Positions 12,073 through 14,565 of a DNA stretch of 14,565 nt are shown here, one piece after another. Position numbers and translations under genes: made by a program. Every line of letters begins with the position of its first letter. Position 1 is the first letter of the stretch. This stretch comes from a bacterium (GTDB taxonomy: Bacteria > Latescibacterota > Latescibacteria > Latescibacterales > Latescibacteraceae), in NCBI GenBank assembly GCA_021372535.1, contig JAJFUH010000209.1, forward strand, positions 1 to 14,565, read 5' to 3'. The notes under the pieces are model-generated. The model did no database searches, had not been told where the DNA came from, and saw only the letters and a program-made list of their open reading frames with translations.

Positions 12073-14565
12073 TTACCACCCCTCGGCAACGATCTCTATG
12101 CCGTTTATGATGGGTTCTGCCTTTCCTGCGCGGTCGGCGGGATCGAAAGTGACGACGAGCTCTCTTCCGACCCGGATATTTTTGAACTCCCTGACAACGG
12201 TTTTCCGTGAGCCTCCGCCTTCACCGGCCGGATCGAATCCCCCGAGCACACGGTTCCCCTGAATCGTCACATCGAACACGCGCCCGCCCGGTTTCACCAT
12301 GTCCGGCTCGGCAAAATAGAGCCGCACAGTGTATGCCCGCTCGCCGGGCGAGTTTTTGGCAAGAGTCACCGCCAGACGCCGTATACCCTTGACTCCGGAG
12401 GCACAGACCCACGGCGCCGCGCCGCTCTCGACGAACGAGCTGTGGTTGGTGAACCGTTCGGGCTTTTCCGGTTCGGTTGTCACGGCGATATCGGGCGAGG
12501 GGCCTCCGACGCTCGGATAATCGAGCCACAGGACGCCGGTCTCGGACAGACGGTCTCCCGGCGCGCCGAAATTCAGTCCGACCTTCCTGACCGGGCCATC
12601 GTCCATGTCGATGGTGTTATAGGTCCACATCTCGTTTTCGGGCATGTTGATGAGCGCCAGCGATGTCTGGTTCTGGTAGGAACAGCTGCATGTGCGCGTA
12701 TAATCGGGCGCGTTCAGGACGCCGTCCGCAGCGATAAGGGTCGCCGTGCATCCCGACTTGAATCCCCCGAAGTTGCCGGTCCCGCCGTCGTTCATGATAT
12801 CATAAAAGCCCGCCGCGCCGGAGCGGAAGGTCACGAGGTATTCGCTCGCGATGGGATAATTGCACCCGTACTGGCGTGTCCATGACCAGGGTCCCTCGTT
12901 GCCGGTGAGCGGATTGAGGCGGTTTATGGGATCGCCGGTGAGAAGGTCGAACACGTTGCCTTCGGTGATGATATGGCTGCCGTGAAGAATGGGAAATGTC
13001 GGATACTTGACCTTTTTGTCCCATACCGGGGAGCCGTCCGAAACCCTGAACGCGGCCATGCGCTCGCCGCTTTCACCCGCAACCATGTCGCGCGAGGGAC
13101 GGGTGCTTTCGAGCAGAATGCCGTGCTCTCCGGAATAGCTGAGGAATGTCCCGAATATGTCGTTTGAGCTTTCCCAGAGAATTTTCCCGGTTTTTATGTC
13201 GAGCACGAGGAGACGGTAATCGCCGGGAATGTCCTTCCCGCGCCGTTTGAGCTGACTCTCGATAAGGGGAGGGTACCTGTCGAGACAGAAAAGCTTTCCT
13301 CCTCCCGCCGCGGTGCCGTTATGGAGGAATCCGTACCGGGAATCGAGCTGCCAGAGGATATCGCCGGTATAACGGTTCATGACGATCAGTTTCTTACTCG
13401 CGCTCGTATCGAGGTCTTCGAAAATGGAATACTCGCTCTTCTTTTTCTGGAGAAGGTCCGAAAACGTGACAAAATCGCTCCCCGCAATGAGAAGATCGTC
13501 GTAGACGCCGATATATGCCCAGGGTGGTATGACCTTGGTTTTTGCCTCCGGGTCGACAGGAGGCAGCGTGAACACTTTTTTCTCCTCGCCGGTGGCTACA
13601 TCGAGCATATGGCAGGAGCTGCCCTGGATTACGTACACATAGTCGGACGCGGCGACAAAATTCGTTCCCCGGATGTTCGCGCCGGGAATATGCTCCTGGT
13701 TATACCGGATATCGGTCGGCGTTTCCTTGTAGGTTTTATCGTAATAAACACCGTACGTGCCGAGATCGTTAAGCGCCGCTTTCCATATCACCCTGCCGGT
13801 GTATACGTCACGGGCGCTCAGGCAGTTGATTCCCTCGATGAACAGCCGCCCGCCGACCACCTGTTCCGATGGCCCGTGAGCGTGACGGGGGAGAACATCG
13901 AGATTCGAGCTTCCCCCAAACCAGAGGATTCCGAGCGGCAGCCTCACGAGGCTGTCGTCCGATTTGGCGGTGTTGGCAATATCGCCGTAATTGTGCGTCC
14001 AGTCGGCGGAATCCCTGAGAGGCCCCTCGCGCCCGATAATACGGGAATCCGCATCCGCCGAACATACCAGACCATCGAGACCTGCACCCGCAACCAGCTT
14101 CGACAGCCCGCCGGAGGTTACAAAGCCGGGCGAAAACCACGCTTTCCCGCCGTAGGGACGCATGGAACGATAGATGCGGCCGAGGAAATTCTTTTCAGGT
14201 GGATACCGTTTTGGATCGAGGTTGTGCACCACGGTCAGCGATGCCATGTACAATGGGGCTTCGAGGGTGAACGGATCGCCCTTTAGTATCGCTGTCCGCT
14301 TACCGTACAATCCCTTCTCGTCGAAACGGCGGCGCATGGTTTCAACCGTTTTCTCATCGGTATCGACCGCAATGATGTGGAGAGTCGAATTCACCGCGAG
14401 AGCTTCGAGGAGATCGCCGTCTCCGATGCCGTAAAAGAGCGCATAGCCGTCCCCGATACCCGTTTTGCCGAGAAGCGCGAGGGCTTCCTGCGTGGTTTTC
14501 ATCGTCGCTCCGGCAGCCGTCGGACGGTTCAGAATCCGGCGGGGACTTTTCGCTCCCGCACTGAA
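12073..14565 (-). CDS. methyltransferase-like / PQQ beta-propeller / malectin fusion protein, N-terminus cut by window edge
   Basis: The frame is open from the window edge through 21 further codons to ATG 14502, so the true start is probably outside the window; ATG 14502 is a second option. Domains seen, numbered from ATG 14502: a methyltransferase-like Rossmann segment (about 20-140; LFYGIGDGDLLEAL, then IIAVDTDEKTVETM); then a beta-propeller with repeats of the PQQ/BamB kind (DVYTGRVIWKAAL, MLDVATGEEKKV, VMNRYTGDILWQLD, VLDIKTGKILWESS, VSDGSPVWDKKV, about 225-520). A Cys-rich stretch TRTCSCSYQNQTSLAL follows at about 600-615. The C-terminus is a malectin-like carbohydrate-binding domain (YTVRLYFAEP, RVFDVTIQGN). 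This architecture is known to me from planctomycete-type proteins. The role is unknown; carbohydrate binding by the malectin part is plausible. The convergent neighbour ends 28 bp away and no terminator is visible between them. Confidence 0.82.
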   Translation of the reverse strand, partial: FSAGAKSPRRILNRPTAAGATMKTTQEALALLGKTGIGDGYALFYGIGDGDLLEALAVNSTLHIIAVDTDEKTVETMRRRFDEKGLYGKRTAILKGDPFTLEAPLYMASLTVVHNLDPKRYPPEKNFLGRIYRSMRPYGGKAWFSPGFVTSGGLSKLVAGAGLDGLVCSADADSRIIGREGPLRDSADWTHNYGDIANTAKSDDSLVRLPLGILWFGGSSNLDVLPRHAHGPSEQVVGGRLFIEGINCLSARDVYTGRVIWKAALNDLGTYGVYYDKTYKETPTDIRYNQEHIPGANIRGTNFVAASDYVYVIQGSSCHMLDVATGEEKKVFTLPPVDPEAKTKVIPPWAYIGVYDDLLIAGSDFVTFSDLLQKKKSEYSIFEDLDTSASKKLIVMNRYTGDILWQLDSRYGFLHNGTAAGGGKLFCLDRYPPLIESQLKRRGKDIPGDYRLLVLDIKTGKILWESSNDIFGTFLSYSGEHGILLESTRPSRDMVAGESGERMAAFRVSDGSPVWDKKVKYPTFPILHGSHIITEGNVFDLLTGDPINRLNPLTGNEGPWSWTRQYGCNYPIASEYLVTFRSGAAGFYDIMNDGGTGNFGGFKSGCTATLIAADGVLNAPDYTRTCSCSYQNQTSLALINMPENEMWTYNTIDMDDGPVRKVGLNFGAPGDRLSETGVLWLDYPSVGGPSPDIAVTTEPEKPERFTNHSSFVESGAAPWVCASGVKGIRRLAVTLAKNSPGERAYTVRLYFAEPDMVKPGGRVFDVTIQGNRVLGGFDPAGEGGGSRKTVVREFKNIRVGRELVVTFDPADRAGKAEPIINGIEIVAEGW

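Noticed and set aside
13321-14286. Plus-strand open frame (321 codons) opposite the fusion-protein gene
   Set aside because: Shadow of the minus-strand gene, which has clear PQQ and malectin motifs.

Overview
The window looks like a chromosomal segment of a Gram-negative, probably uncultured bacterium. The evidence is classical signal peptides, a lipobox, a FadL-type outer-membrane barrel, GTG starts with Shine-Dalgarno sites, and a GC-rich coding bias that creates long antisense open frames. The methyltransferase / PQQ-propeller / malectin fusion and the DUF4159 protein are types I associate with the PVC and FCB superphyla. The placement is inference; no rRNA or other marker gene is present.

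Layout. Positions 1-1137 are accessory: a broken winged-helix-like gene boxed by a 22-bp inverted repeat, several heptamer repeat arrays, an orphan minus-strand terminator, operator-like dyads and a 110-bp palindrome. A plus-strand block follows. It holds a Tyr/Gly/Trp- and Ser-rich lipoprotein (1138-2712), translationally coupled to a FadL/OMPP1-type barrel (2712-4073), then a palindromic repeat, a DUF4159 protein (4311-5057), and an ECF vitamin/metal-type transporter in the order S component, T component, fused double ATPase (5102-7890). Positions 7891-9225 are mostly non-coding, with one VOC/glyoxalase-fold gene (8235-8660, minus), more heptamer arrays and a nested palindromic element. Then come a minus-strand pair, a class I methyltransferase (10334-11227) overlapping a CRP-like sensor protein (9226-10347); a small plus-strand exported protein (11460-12044); and a large minus-strand fusion protein (12073 to the window edge) that is cut off at its N-terminus.

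How the genes work together. The ECF genes form one importer: the S component binds the substrate, T couples, and the fused ATPase powers transport. In the fused ATPase all the degenerate residues fall in one of the two composite ATP sites, so it is probably functionally asymmetric. The lipoprotein/FadL pair should act at the outer membrane. The methyltransferase and CRP-like genes overlap by 14 bp with an internal GTG start and a good Shine-Dalgarno site, so they are probably made together. The CRP-like protein has a large insertion where the nucleotide-binding cassette would be and no evident helix-turn-helix.

The most distinctive non-coding signal is a set of 7-bp tandem arrays of two types, GGCANAA and CCANAAA. 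Their position is not random-looking: the first type lies just after three gene ends in the sense of the gene, and one array of the second type ends 2 bp before a start codon.
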